From Rhizodiscina lignyota (lineage: Eukaryota > Ascomycota > Dothideomycetes > Aulographales > Rhizodiscinaceae): a DNA stretch of 64,000 nt. Below the pieces are notes generated by a model. That model was not told the DNA's origin, ran no database searches, and worked only from the letters and a program-made list of their open reading frames with translations. Both the position numbers and the translations under genes were made by a program. The DNA lies in NCBI GenBank assembly GCA_010015805.1, contig ML978138.1, forward strand, positions 462,384 to 526,383, read 5' to 3'. Below, piece by piece: positions 20,684-32,129 of this stretch (the first letter of the stretch is position 1; each line of letters begins with the position of its first letter).

Positions 20684-22591
20684 CTACAGTTGAAAGGCTT
20701 GCACAAGACTGGTGATAGTTTGTTTCACTTTCGTGAGGTTGCCTTCCGCACTCTGTTCGGACGAAAGTGGAGGTTTATCTATTGCCTTAAATGCGTGAAC
20801 AGGATGAATAGACGGTGCGTGTTCGATGCAACTTTCGCATAAATCAAAATCGTCACAGATAGTGCATTTGTATCTTGTACCACAAATCCACTGATCGCAC
20901 TGATCGCAAACAGCATTGTGCCGATATCCCTGGCCATATTGTAGGGATTGAACGACGAATGTAAGTTCGACTCGTGCTTGGCGGTTCCGTTGATTAGATC
21001 TGTAAACATCCTCGCATAGAACGTGGACGCAATCCTCCTTCAGCCCTTGTATGCTACTCGCCTGGACAAGTGACCAGAAGTTCGGATTTGATTCGAATCC
21101 TTCCACAGCGTGGAAATATCCCCGAAAGTAGCTCTCAGGACCGAACCCTTTGTCCAATTTTTCACGTCTGACTCCAAGTCGTACAGTGAGTCCTTTCCCG
21201 TCGTCACTTTCAAAATACAGGGAACGGAGGCTGTCGAGCCCTAACCTCTCCACATTCCAGGGGGCAACCCAGCCTATTTGGACCCAGTCGAAACCTGGTG
21301 TGCTAGCATCTGAGAGAAATATCGGAAAGAAGAAGTCAGGGTACTGATCTCTTAAAAGCTTTTCCGCACCGTCTCGTCTCAGAATAGAAGCTCTGGTCAT
21401 TGCCGTATATTTAAAGGGAGGTGCCCTGAAAGGAAGATGATCAATGTAATAGTCAGTGTCTTTTCCAGTTGACTTGGCCCATATGGTTCTTGTTGGGGAA
21501 GGCAAATGTTTTATGAACACGAATTGGCTAGGGTTAATTCGCATAAAAGTGTGGCCATCCAGAAGAATGGCAAGAGAGTTGTCTCCATCAAGTCGCGATG
21601 CGTCTGGTTCATAACCGGGCCAACTATACAGAACCATCGCATATATCTCTTGTTGGGCATGGATACGCAGCGGAACTAGATGGGCCTCTATCTGAATTCC
21701 TTTGTTCGTCATTGAAAACGGCTGGTAGTTGGAGTTGTCTTCTAATGACGCAACTTGGATGGCCCAAGAGTCAGAAAAAAGGCGAGGGTGCTCTGCGAGT
21801 AGACCACATGCGATCCCTCTCGTTAAGTCGGAGTAGGGATAGCGCCATGCAAATATCGAGAAGTCGTATGAAGATTTCATGATCTCTTCTTGCAGTCGCC
21901 GAAAGGCTCTGTCGCCTTCGCCGTATAGCATGGGCATATTCACGGAGAAGATGCCCATTAAGCTGTATGCCATGTCCTCTGGTCGCGATGTCTCACGTCC
22001 AGATGCCCACGACATGCGATGAGCCACGCTGTAGAATTCTGGTGACGAGATCGATCCAGCAAGAAGCATAGCTGGGATCTTGGTGATACGCATGAGCCTG
22101 TCCCTCAATTCGAGTTTCGTACCAACAAAGTGCCAACCACAAGTATAGAAGCGGACGGTACGTGGTGCAATCAACTCCTGCAAAGTCCAGCCTCTCGTGA
22201 ACCAACGAGCACTACCAAGAATATCCTCTTCTTCCAAGCCGGAATGGTTATCCAGTACATCATATAGATACACGTAGCAGACACTAGAATTTCTGTACCA
22301 ATTGTACATGGAATTGATTGCTTCTTGGAGCTCCGCGCTGCTGCTTTTGTCAATGCAGCAAGTATCAATCCAGAAGTATCGGAGATCGTCGGCTGCTGCT
22401 TGTTCTGCACAGAATTGAATCTTGCGATACCCAGCTTTGCTCTTGTCAGTGCCAGCGTTCACATCTTGAAAGCTGACCTCCGTGTTACTATCTGTTGCCC
22501 AGGTATGAGACAGTATTGCATATGGAGGGGCTTCTCCGACAAATTCGTGGAAGACGAGCTCGCCATCAGCATTTCGTTCTAAAAGACGCAT
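20684..22591 (-). CDS. HET-domain protein with C-terminal ZZ zinc finger
   Basis: Single-exon gene, 635 residues from ATG 22591. The frame is open further upstream to 22672 but has no ATG there, and HET proteins usually begin with MRLL, as here. The HET domain (about residues 20-170) shows YAILSHTWATD, then GYRKIQFCAEQA, the FWIDTCCIDKSSSAELQEAI block and ARWFTRGWTLQELIAP. HET-domain proteins trigger heterokaryon-incompatibility cell death after non-self recognition. The C-terminus (about 565-615) has paired Cys-x-x-Cys motifs, CDQCDQWICGTRYKC and CTICDDFDLCESC, followed by histidines: a ZZ-type zinc finger, which in other proteins binds peptides or modified histone tails. The middle ~380 residues carry the generic HET-family extension. 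Confidence 0.93.
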   Translation of the reverse strand: MRLLERNADGELVFHEFVGEAPPYAILSHTWATDSNTEVSFQDVNAGTDKSKAGYRKIQFCAEQAAADDLRYFWIDTCCIDKSSSAELQEAINSMYNWYRNSSVCYVYLYDVLDNHSGLEEEDILGSARWFTRGWTLQELIAPRTVRFYTCGWHFVGTKLELRDRLMRITKIPAMLLAGSISSPEFYSVAHRMSWASGRETSRPEDMAYSLMGIFSVNMPMLYGEGDRAFRRLQEEIMKSSYDFSIFAWRYPYSDLTRGIACGLLAEHPRLFSDSWAIQVASLEDNSNYQPFSMTNKGIQIEAHLVPLRIHAQQEIYAMVLYSWPGYEPDASRLDGDNSLAILLDGHTFMRINPSQFVFIKHLPSPTRTIWAKSTGKDTDYYIDHLPFRAPPFKYTAMTRASILRRDGAEKLLRDQYPDFFFPIFLSDASTPGFDWVQIGWVAPWNVERLGLDSLRSLYFESDDGKGLTVRLGVRREKLDKGFGPESYFRGYFHAVEGFESNPNFWSLVQASSIQGLKEDCVHVLCEDVYRSNQRNRQARVELTFVVQSLQYGQGYRHNAVCDQCDQWICGTRYKCTICDDFDLCESCIEHAPSIHPVHAFKAIDKPPLSSEQSAEGNLTKVKQTITSLVQAFQL

Positions 22592-23045
22592 GGTGAGGTT
22601 ACTGAGATCTGTCGTAGCGGCATGCCTCACATTGCGCTCGTGCAGTTCATCGCATCCATCAATGCAAAGCAATCAATCCAGGTATGAGCCGCACCGTACT
22701 CCGTAGGGCGATCAGAATTGCGTTATAGTAGACAGGTTGAGTTGAGAACGATCAAGTTCTTGAGCTGAAATGCAGAGGATGGGACGGACGGGAGCGGGCA
22801 CCTCAGCTGGAGTTGGAGACGGGATAAGACTGCATCACGTGATCATTCATACATATGTCGAACCTGCATGCTTCCAAGTTTGAGTTCGACTTTATTGAAT
22901 TTGGCGCCGAAAGACTTGTACTGTGATGTGTATCCTACAACAGTGAAATAAGAGACCATTGCAGTGGCTATTGTGGCGTCCTCCCTGCGCTGCAGATATC
23001 GTAAAGCAGGACGGTCATTCGATCCACCATGCTCAGCATCCAGCG
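22592..23045. other. Intergenic region upstream of the HET gene
   Basis: About 450 bases, the HET gene promoter. It contains a perfect CACGTG E-box near 22837. Otherwise nothing is visible. Confidence 0.4.
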
Positions 23046-24041
23046 CTAGTAACGATCACGGTTCACCGGCCAACCTTTCATATCGAACCAGCCGCAGTCG
23101 TCCATATTGTGGAGGACTCGCTGTACAAGCCAGGAACGGTCGGTGAGAGAGTCACCTACTATAGAGTGTTGTTGAATCTCAGCACCGCCGTATTGATTGC
23201 TCTCATATTGTTCCAAGATAACTTTCTCGAAAGGATCGTATTCATACTGCCACTTGAAGAGGTCGTTGAGATCTGCTGAAGCCGTTGAACAAGGAAAAGA
23301 CTCGACATCTGCCGAAATTATTGGCCAAAGAGAAGGTTTATCGACATCTGCTGAAACCATTGTCCAAGCAGAAGACATAGAGACGTCTGGTGAAACCATC
23401 GCCCAAGGAGAAGAGATATCTCCATTCGCTGAAACCATCCATGGGGCGGGTTCATCGACATCTGCCGAGATCATAGGACAAGGAGAAGACTCATCCCCAT
23501 CTGCTAAAACCATTGGACAAGGAGCAGGTTCATCAACATCTGCTAAAAGTGTTGAAGAAGGAAGAGGAGCGCTAGGAGCCTCACGATGTTGCCTTCGAGT
23601 AACCCGTGGCTTCTTTGGAACAAGATGTGGTCGCAAAACTGCAAATCTTTAACGCAAGCCTTCAACACACTCTCGCACATTCGCGAAATATTCGACGCTT
23701 CTTGCTGATGCTCAATCTTGAGACGCACTCTCTTTCCTCGGCGTTGTATCCATCTTCATAGTCTCTTCGTCCAAGTCCAGGCCCGACGTGTCCAGACCTT
23801 GCATCCTTGCCTGCTCCAATAACTTCTTGCGCTCTTCGATTTGCGCCCGCATGTATTCCAGAGTTGCCTGTAGCACGACTGCCTCGCTGCGGCCCTGCCC
23901 TTCCATGCCGGGTACGATGGTGGCGAGACGGTCGAAGCCTTCGCGGATGGCTTGACGACGCTTCTGCTCGGACGCGATGTGGTTGTTCTTCTTCTCTTTC
24001 TCGGTCAGGCGAGGCTTTTCCGCACCCTTGGGACTCGACAT
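23046..24041 (-). CDS. INO4: bHLH transcription factor, INO4-like, possibly with repeat extension
   Basis: The N-terminal exon from ATG 24041 encodes a compact basic helix-loop-helix protein: NNHIASEQKRRQAIREGFDRL, then IVPGMEGQGRSEAVVLQATLEYMR and a short coiled tail. This is very close to fungal Ino4, which pairs with Ino2 to activate phospholipid-synthesis genes such as INO1 and CHO1. Read without splicing, it ends at 23712 (109 residues), a normal length. However, a GTGCGT donor at 23728 and a TTTGCAG acceptor ending at 23639 would join it in phase (1) to a 197-codon open frame, 23638-23046. That frame has no ATG start of its own and carries seven 13-residue repeats (ADVDEPAPCPM type). 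This gives a 301-residue form. The bHLH part is certain; the extension is a hypothesis. Confidence 0.8.
23283..23552 (-). repeat. 39-bp minisatellite, about seven units
   Basis: Plus-strand units begin near 23283 and read GGNCAAGGAGAAGA.. TCATCTGCTGAAACCAT with variations. Six units are 39 bp and one is 36 bp, so all keep the reading frame. On the minus strand they code repeats of ADVDEPAPCPMVS type; on the plus strand TSAETIGQGEDS type. Confidence 0.85.
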
Positions 24042-24678
24042 GGTGCTAGCAAGGCTGAGAAAGGTTTTTGATCTTCGAGAGTCTGTAGATCAATTGAGAC
24101 GTTGATGGTTGAGGCTATGATAAAGCTGTGATGCAATGAGATGTTAAAGCTCCGTTAATCTGAATCGGTGAGTTGATGAGAAGACAAGTTCTCGAGCTGT
24201 GCGCGAGGGTTCATGAGGTATATATAGCCGCGACCGAGCAACAGCGCGGGGCAGGGGCGTGTGGCCGAATTGAAATGTTGAATTTACATGTGGTCGAAGC
24301 TGCGGGTGGAGAAGGCGCAAAGACGATCGTCGCCTCGTGGCACGCCCGGGGGCTGCAGCACCGAGCGGCAGGGGCTGTGATTGGCTGCCAACCGTACCCA
24401 TGTTTCACCCGATGCTCGTCGTCACTGCACCCAAACCTCCGACCAATTCACTCTCACCAAACGAGCTCCGCGGGCCACGACAAAGTCGCCGCTTTGCCCT
24501 CGAGAGCTACTTCCTCAGCTTCCACCGCTGACAAATTCTTCACCACTTCTAACACTGCTGCTCTCGCCTTACGCTGCTCCGCTCCTCCTCCACATTTATG
24601 TTGGCCCCTCTCCTCGACCTCCTGACCTCTCCAGACTAAGAGCAGCGGCGTCACCTTCACGCCAACGCAATCGCTGCA
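24042..24678. promoter_or_regulatory. Divergent region between INO4-like and Munc13-like genes
   Basis: About 640 bases between two start codons. The right part (24530-24670) is C/T-rich, as in many fungal 5' leaders. I see no clear operator. Confidence 0.5.
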
Positions 24679-27600
24679 ATGTCGGACGCTTCCACGCGCA
24701 TGCGTAACAAGTCGCGCGTCAACTCTCTCCAGCAGAGCGGCATCCTTCGCCGTGATGGCTCCTACTCTCGCAAGAAGTCCATCTCACCAAACGACGTCTA
24801 CCTTTTTGCTCTCCGCGTTGCATACCTCTCCTATCTCCTTCAGCCGCGAGTAAGACGAGTCCAACATGTCCCATCAGCGAACCAGAAGATTGCGCGCTCG
24901 TCGACGAGCTCGATGGATCTGCTCAAGGACTTTAGCTTGATCAGAGACAGCAAGAGCACGAGGTTCCCTCATGGCTTCATGGCGATGCTGGATACGCGGA
25001 TAACAGGTGTGCTGATGGGCAAAGAGAAGATGCCAGAGTACAATGATGCCTTGGTCAAGCGTACGTTTGCAGTATTCTTGAACGCATTCAAAGAGCAGAC
25101 ATTTCGGAAAAATATGGAGAAGGACAGGAGAGTGGAAGATCTTCTGCTCATCTTCTTTAGCAACGCGACGAAAGAGCTGCAGAAGGGCAAAGCGCCGGAG
25201 GACGATGCCTGGAAGTTGATGGTAGACAGGCATGTGGCGCTGTTCATTCGGCTCGTCAGCAGTATCTTGAAGGACCACGAGTGGAGCAGGGATCGACCGG
25301 AGTTGGCAAGCAGGCTTCAGACATTGGAGAAGAAACTTCTGATTCACGACCAAGACTTGGCAGCAGAGTCACAGCGTAATGGAGGTGCAGGTGGCTCCAC
25401 TGTCGAAGTCGAGGTTCCACGGAGCTACCAAGTGAAGGATATGCCTCTTGTGATAACGGTTCAGCGAATTTTCAGGAAAGAGTACGACGATGTACAGGCA
25501 GACATCATCGCGTACAAATCCATCTGGACCGAAAAGGCAGCATTGCAAGATTTGAAGATGTACCAGACGAATCTTGCGCTGAACAACAAGAAGACACTTT
25601 CGAGCGATGACTTTGACACAGAAGATGCCTATGAAGCATGGAGAAAGGCAGAGGTTGCAGATCTTTCACAGATGATGCTCGCAATCGTGCAGTCGAACAT
25701 GGAGCTCGCGAAAGAGACGTCAAGTGCATCCCTCCCTCAATTCAAGGCGGCAAACGGAGTCACCAGTCCGCCTCCTGGATCTGAGTTCTCAGAGTTGTCC
25801 CGAAAAGTCACCGAGCCAGATAACTCTAGCTCATATGTCATTGATCAACCAGTCGACATGAGCGGCTACAGTTCAACAGAGCAGTCGAATGGTAATGGTT
25901 TCTCGGATGACGATCCCTACACGTACATTCCACCAGATCCGAGAGCCTACTATCGCCTGGTTCTCAAGGAGGCATTCACATTCGATTTGAGAGACAGCGA
26001 ATTGCAGCCGTCAGAAGCTACATCCGAGACGCCGGCGCTCAAGCTCCTCAGCAAGCACTCAACGGAGCTCTTGAGTGAGATTGCATTGAGATGGCGTATC
26101 CCGCAATTCTCTCGTCCAGTTTTGTTCCTCGATGTCGTTCGCGAGAAGTATCAGCATGAGGAAATTAGCCTCGACACTCTTGATGCGGCATTCCTATACG
26201 TCAAGGAGCCACAACACCAGCAGGACCTCAAAAAATCTGGCAATCGCGCGAGCTTGATGGCGCTTTCCCATCTCCAAGAGTCGCTATTCGACTGGCACAA
26301 GTGGATGGTTAAAGACTACGCACTCCATATCTCCAACTACACAGCGCTGCGAGACAATCTCTTGCGCGATCTTTTCGGCTTGATACTACAATGCTACGAT
26401 TCGAAAGCGCCAGATATCGGACCAGTGATGTATATTCTGAACGAGCACATCAACGCCGATCCACTGTTCAGCGACAAGGCCGAGCCACCAGCGTCGTATA
26501 CGATGGAACTGAAAGAGGCGCTTCAAGAGCGTGCATTCGAAGTGTATCAAGACATGGTCCGCAAGCTGGTCCCGGATGTCAGAGAAGAATGCGAGTTCTA
26601 TCACATTATCGAGCTGGGCAAGGCAGTCGTCAAGCTCTGCGAGAAGATTCAGAAGCGATACCGGAAGAACCCGCAAATCATGGGCGTGTCGCCGCTCATG
26701 ACGCTTGTGGGCGAGGTGTTGCCTGCATATGCAGGGGACGCGAAACACCTGGTCATCCAGATCACCGAGTTAACAGCAGCCAAGGATGATGTCGTTCCCA
26801 TACAAGACGGATTTGACCTCTATCGCGAGATGGTCGAAATTCGTCAAGTGCACGCCAACGCGCTTCCGGATGTACCATTCAAGTTTGACGTTGAAGATCA
26901 CCTGCAAGATTTCGTTTGGCGCTATCTAGCAGACGTCGACTCTAAGATCGTCCTGTGGGTGGAAGAAGCCGCCAAACAGGACACGTTCCAAATGCGCCAT
27001 GCCGCTGGAAATATGCCTACAGATGACGAGCGACATAGTGAATCAGTCATTGATATATTTCGCAGCTTCAACCAGAGTGTCGATCAGATCTTCCAGCTCA
27101 ATTGGGATAATGATCTGCATTACGCAAAGTTCATGACTGCCATGTCGAAGTCAATCAGCATGGGTATAACTCGCTATTCTGAGATTCTTGAACAGCAGTT
27201 CGTCAAAGAAATGGATCGCCTCACGCCAGAACAAGAAGCTTCCAAAGGTGCAACAAGACAGGAGAAGTGGATGCAGATGGCCAAGGACGCATGGGCGAAC
27301 AAGGAAAAGATCGAGCCGTTCCAGTTTGCTGCGGAGTCTCTGGTCAAGCTGAACAACATCGAATGGGCGACGCTGCAGCTTGATGCACTCAGTAAGAACA
27401 TGAACGTCGACGCGTGCGCGGATGTCATTGAAAAGAATACATCTGCACAACAAATGCAGCAACAACTCAAAAGAAAGAACGAGAAGTACGTCTTCACGAT
27501 CAAGATCATTGAGGGGGAGGACTTGAAGGCTTGCGATATGAATGGCCTGAGCGATCCGTACGTTGTGCTGGGCGATGAGTATCAGAAGCGCCTTGCCAAG

Positions 27601-29029
27601 ACGCGTGTCATCTACTCTAACCTGAACCCGAGATGGGATGAGAGTGTCGATATCACTACTTCTGGCCCACTCAACATCATTGCGACAATCTGGGATCACG
27701 ATACCCTTGGCGATCATGACTGCGTTGGCCGCACGAGCTTGAAGCTCGACCCTGCTCACTTCCGGGACTACGTGCCTCGAGAATACTGGCTGGACCTCGA
27801 TACTCAAGGTCGACTGCTACTCAGAGTCAGCATGGAAGGAGAGCGCGACGACATTCGCTTCTGGTTCGGCAAAGGCATGCGTGGTCTCAAGAGATGTGAG
27901 CGCGAAATGACAAGAGGAATCGTGGACAAACTCTCCGCATACATCCACCACTGTCTGTCAAAAGGCGGGCTGAAGAGACTGCTCAACAAAGGATACGTGG
28001 AAAGAGTGGGGGCAATGACGTCTTGGTTCCAGTCCAAAACTACAAACGCCCGCCAATCCATTCAGTTCAACTTGACGTCTCCACCTGGTGCTACGCCACC
28101 GTCGCGACCGGGACTTGCGTCGAATGCTTCGGTGAAGATGCCGAGCCCAGCGGAGATTGAGGGCGCGTTGAAGAGCTTGCTTGAGTATTTCGATGAGAAT
28201 TTCGCGATTATGAAGGAGACTTTGACGGAGTCGGCGATGATCGCTGTCATGACGAGGATCTGGAAGGAAGTGCTCAACACATTGGAAGGCCTCTTGGTCC
28301 CGCCGCTAAGCGACAAGCCAAGCGGCCAAAAGCCACTAAACAGAGTGGAGTGCGACGTAGTCTTCCGCTGGCTTGATGTGAGTCTTCATTCATCCCAGCC
28401 CCGAACGTACATGGTCTTTTGCTAATACAGATCACCTTTAGGTACTTCTCCGATTTTTCAATGCGATAGACGAAGAGACTGGCCAAGCCAACGGTATCCC
28501 CATGGACGTCCTAAAGTCCCCGAAATACCACGATCTGTGCAACCTCGCCTTTTTCTACTTCGAAGAAACAGACTCGCTGATCCGGCAGTCCGAATTCATG
28601 GCCTCCGCCTCTGTCAACCGCCAGCAGGAACAGGCCGCACGGTTGAACCGGCTGTCTGCGCCCACGCCAACCACGCCTACCATCTCTGGCGGCCCTGGCG
28701 GCTTTAACTTCGGCGGGTTTGGCGGCCAATATGGTCTGCCAAGCACAAGGAGGAGTAAGACGATCATGTTGTCTAGGAATCTGGGCACGATGCGCAAGGC
28801 GAAAGAAGAGAAGAGGAAGGAGGCACAGGCGGAGCCGAGTGATGATATGATCCTGAGGATTCTGAGGATGAGGCCCGAGGCAGAGAGGTATTTGAAGGAT
28901 CGGTCCAGGCAGAAGGAACGACTGCAGGCGGCCGCAGCCGCGGAGCAGATCGTGAGGATGAGTCTGGCGCAGGGTATGGCCGGCAGTAATGCAGGCGGTG
29001 GACTGCAGAGGGGACTGCCGAGACGTTGA
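24679..29029 (+). CDS. Munc13/Ync13-like C2-domain protein of vesicle exocytosis
   Basis: Two exons, 24679-28377 and 28442-29029, joined by a 64-nt GT-AG intron in phase 0, giving 1428 residues. The central half is the fungal version of the Munc13 MUN region, seen here as a long helical domain containing LVSSILKDHEW, ALQERAFEVYQDMVRKLVPD and VDQIFQLNWDNDLHYAKFM. A C2 domain follows (about 930-1060): VFTIKIIEGEDLKACDMNGLSDPYVVL, ending with an aspartate-rich loop IWDHDTLGDHDCVG, with the calcium-binding Asp positions apparently kept. A second MHD-like helical domain spans the intron (KSPKYHDLCNLAFFYFEETD). In fission yeast, Ync13 coordinates exocytosis and endocytosis at the septum during cytokinesis; a similar SNARE-priming role is inferred. 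The start is the first ATG. Confidence 0.88.
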
Positions 29030-29464
29030 AGAGTTATGAGATGATGAGAGATTGACAGATTGACTTCAGAGAGGGTGGGCAAGATACTGAAGGATGATGA
29101 TGGGATGAGATAATGGTAGGTTCTGTGTATATCTTACTTCGCATGGTGGTTTGCTCTTGCGGGCTTAGCGGGTGTCCTGAATGGGTGGTATGGAAATGCT
29201 TTCCGAATGCTTTTCTGGACTGTGCTCGAGCGAAGCGATTGGTAATGATCCGGCTGAAGTGTAATGCGTTCATGGTTGGCTAGATGAAGTTGCCAGCTAC
29301 GAAGGAAGGGAAGCGCTTGAGCTGAATGTTTTTGTGAATACTCCGTAGTGGCGTTAGCATATGGTAGTATACCCGGATAGAGCAGCATTGAATGAATTTT
29401 GGGAATGACGTTTGACTGTGCAAATGACTTTCAATTTTGCTAGTGAGGAATTACCGCTGCTAAA
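29030..29464. other. Convergent intergenic region
   Basis: About 435 bases between the stops of the Munc13-like and PL7 genes. Nothing coding is apparent; 3' UTRs are expected. Confidence 0.4.
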
Positions 29465-30217
29465 TCAGTGCTCTACGGTAATGGAGAAGAAGTGTACATC
29501 CGATGCCGAGCTGCCTTGGTTGTAATTTCCAACCTTGAAATAGCTCGGCGGTGCATCAAGGCTGTATGTGCTCAGCGTCTTTGCTGCGCCTCCGTTTATG
29601 CTGATGCTCAAAACGTTCGATTGATACGAAAGCTCGTAGGTGAACGTCGTTCCAACTGCAATATTGCCAACCTTTGTCAGAATCTCGTTGCCGCCGCTCT
29701 GCGTCTGCTCCACGCCGACCTGAATGTCGCCGGCGGAGTTGTAGTAGATCTCGCACACAGGCTTGCTAGATACGCTATCGTCGATGTGCACCTGCCCGAT
29801 AACCGTGCCCGAGCCGCTGTTATCTGGCGTCTTGACAGCAAGAGACACGGTCATCCGATTCGTAACCGCGTTTGGATCCCAACTCGAGGGGTTCGACTCG
29901 CGAAGCTCCGTCCGACAGTGGAGGCTATTGGGTGTCGTGACGCAGCCTGATGATGAAGGGCTACCAGGTACTTTCATAACGAGGGCACCATCGCCGCTTT
30001 CGGTGAAGAAGTATTGGTGGCCGGAGTCTTGGTAGCCGCTGCAGCTTTCGAGCTGCGAGCTGGAGATGGTGGTTGGGCTGCCGGTGCTCCCGGTGGGGAG
30101 CTGGAGGGACCAGATGCTGAGGTCGAAGTTGCCTCCTGGGGCACAGCTTGGGTTGAGAGCGAGGGTGCGGAGGGCAAAAGGGAGGAGGGAGAGGGTTGAA
30201 AGGAAGAGTTTGGACAT
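29465..30217 (-). CDS. Secreted polysaccharide lyase family 7 (alginate lyase superfamily 2)
   Basis: Single-exon gene of 250 residues. The signal peptide is MSKLFLSTLSLLPFALRTLA. PL7 signatures are all present: LSIWSLQLPTGS at the N-terminus, HCRTELRES (the RTELRE strand with substrate-binding Arg and Glu), TVIGQVHIDDS (normally Q-I/V-H with the catalytic His), and SYFKVGNYNQGSS (the YFKxGxYxQ strand with the catalytic Tyr). PL7 enzymes cleave alginate or related uronic-acid polymers (glucuronans) by beta-elimination. In a terrestrial fungus the natural substrate may be glucuronan rather than alginate; that is inference. It is divergent from the GH31 gene across 1.9 kb. Confidence 0.93.
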   Translation of the reverse strand: MSKLFLSTLSLLPFALRTLALNPSCAPGGNFDLSIWSLQLPTGSTGSPTTISSSQLESCSGYQDSGHQYFFTESGDGALVMKVPGSPSSSGCVTTPNSLHCRTELRESNPSSWDPNAVTNRMTVSLAVKTPDNSGSGTVIGQVHIDDSVSSKPVCEIYYNSAGDIQVGVEQTQSGGNEILTKVGNIAVGTTFTYELSYQSNVLSISINGGAAKTLSTYSLDAPPSYFKVGNYNQGSSASDVHFFSITVEH

Positions 30218-32129
30218 CTTGTTCGATTATGTGTTGACGTCCTTGAAGAAACAGAAGAGTTTCGAGGAAGACAAGATGAAATATAACTTGGAGACTGGAG
30301 GACAGAGCTGAATGTCGACAAAGACCAAAATAACTCACGAGAAACTATATGGGATTTATATGTTTCAATGTTTCACAGGATACCTTAGAACACGCTGCTG
30401 CTGTAACCCATCAAATGACCGATCTCATGCGCAAGGAACGCTCAGTCCATTGCTCTGGAATTACCCAGTTGCACTCCTCACGGCGAATATGCTCTACTAA
30501 GTAGGCACTTGGTGTTTCTACTGTTTCGAGATATAACAGCCGCATGAAACCCTCGTATCGCGGAGATCTACATGGCTTTCTTCCTCCAAACGGACCTTGA
30601 AACACGTCGAATTTCCGTTTTCGCCGCGTCGGCCGGAGCCACTCCTCCTATTGAATAGCTCTCCAGAAACCGCGAGGACAGTGTTTTGGCGCAGGACTAC
30701 GGTGTCCGCGATTAATATTCCGCGAATAACGGAATATAATTAATGGGTGGTGATGGCTGTGGTGGCAGAGTTACATCGCCTGAACCGGAACGGGCAGGAG
30801 GCTGAACTATGGAACGCGGCGTGACGCGGGGGCCTGCAAGACAACATTAACTCTTTTGATGGTTCTCTGGATGTCCAGCTCTTTTAAAAGGCAGTTGAAA
30901 TGGCCTATATTTGCCTTTCGCTTGCATGATTGTCATTGTGGTCCTGTTCTGTCCCCGAAAACGTTCAGTCATTCTCCAATAATAGGGGTTCGACGTTGTC
31001 CGCCACCGAGCCAGAAGGGTCCTTCCAGAGGGGCATTTCCGCATATCTTGCTTCTTTATAGGCATTAGGAATACTCCCGATCACTGTATACTCGGTATTA
31101 GTGCGCCCTTTGGAGGGCTCGGAAACGTGATGGTTCATGTGAACTCCGCAGAGGTCGGAGATGCAACGAACTGCCGAAGGAGGACTAGCGAGTTCCCCGC
31201 AATGTGGCTTGCCAAGAGGCCGGAAGATCATGCAAAGCTTCTTTTTGCCGTACCGAACCTTGCTCTTGCCTCGCCGCTCTCCCTTTCTCCTCCATCGTCA
31301 TCTGTACTTTTCGTGCCGTGCCGCCTCGCTCCACCTGGTTTGCTTGCGTCTTTTCGAAGCCGGTCCGAGAAGCCGGTCCGAGTTCAATTGTCCCTCGTTC
31401 TCCTGCCAGTGCAGCCGCTATTGTGTCATCGATCAAGCTGAAGACAGCTAGAGTCGTTCGGATGATGGCCAGAAGAGAGTTCCACGACCGATGCTAAAGT
31501 CTCCTCTTGGCTGAAGTTTTCACTCGCTTCCATATCGCGTGGCTGACAGACATTTGAAGTCTTATGGTACTGGTGTACGTGCACACATCGAGTACTCTGA
31601 GCCGATAGTTCGTCTCCGGATATTTTCGAGATGTGGATCTTTCGACAATCGGCGCAAGCATTGCTTGGAATTCTCAACATTTCTCAGCATTCAAGTGGGT
31701 CTTCCAAGAATCTGGTGAGTAAGAAATACGATCTTTTTCTCGCGCGTTTTCTCCATTTCTGATCCAGGTGATCGTCTTCCCGCACCTCCGGTCTCTCGTT
31801 ACCCACTCATCGCCATTCGTCTATGCACCAAAGGTTAGCTTACAGCTCTGTCGGGCTAGCTACATCATTCATCCTTGCTCAAGCTTCTGTTGTTCCTGGA
31901 TTGTCGTCATTTTTCTAGAAGTTTGTTTGCGGGGTTGCTGCAGGAGCTACCCCAGGAGCCAGCTCCGCAAATGTGTCTGCGGACCAAGAGCTTTGAGAAT
32001 TTCGTATATCATGTTGAACGCGTCCCGCATCTTGCCGTGTTCCTTCTGTTCGCCTTTCTCAAGCCATTGGGCCTTAATCAAGTAATCTTCCAGTCGTGAG
32101 AAGCCCACAATTGGTGCTCATCGCTCACG
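30218..32129. promoter_or_regulatory. Divergent region between PL7 and GH31 genes
   Basis: About 1.9 kb without a convincing gene, unusually long for this window. Near its left third (30715-30737) sits an inverted CCG/CGG motif listed separately. Several short frames between 30965 and 31480 overlap on both strands but resemble nothing known and have no splice partners I can see. Confidence 0.45.
30715..30737. promoter_or_regulatory. Inverted repeat with CCG(N7)CGG core
   Basis: ATATTCCG and CGGAATAT form perfect 8-base arms around a 7-base spacer. CCG/CGG pairs are typical half-sites of fungal Zn2Cys6 activators. It lies 500 bases upstream of the PL7 start and 1.4 kb upstream of the GH31 start. 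Confidence 0.4.

Noticed and set aside
22592-22672. Longer N-terminus for the HET protein
   Set aside because: The frame is open but the only ATG is at 22591, where HET proteins normally start.
23197-23652. Plus-strand gene through the minisatellite
   Set aside because: It starts with TTG and contains no methionine at all; the minus-strand frame has a plausible splice partner.
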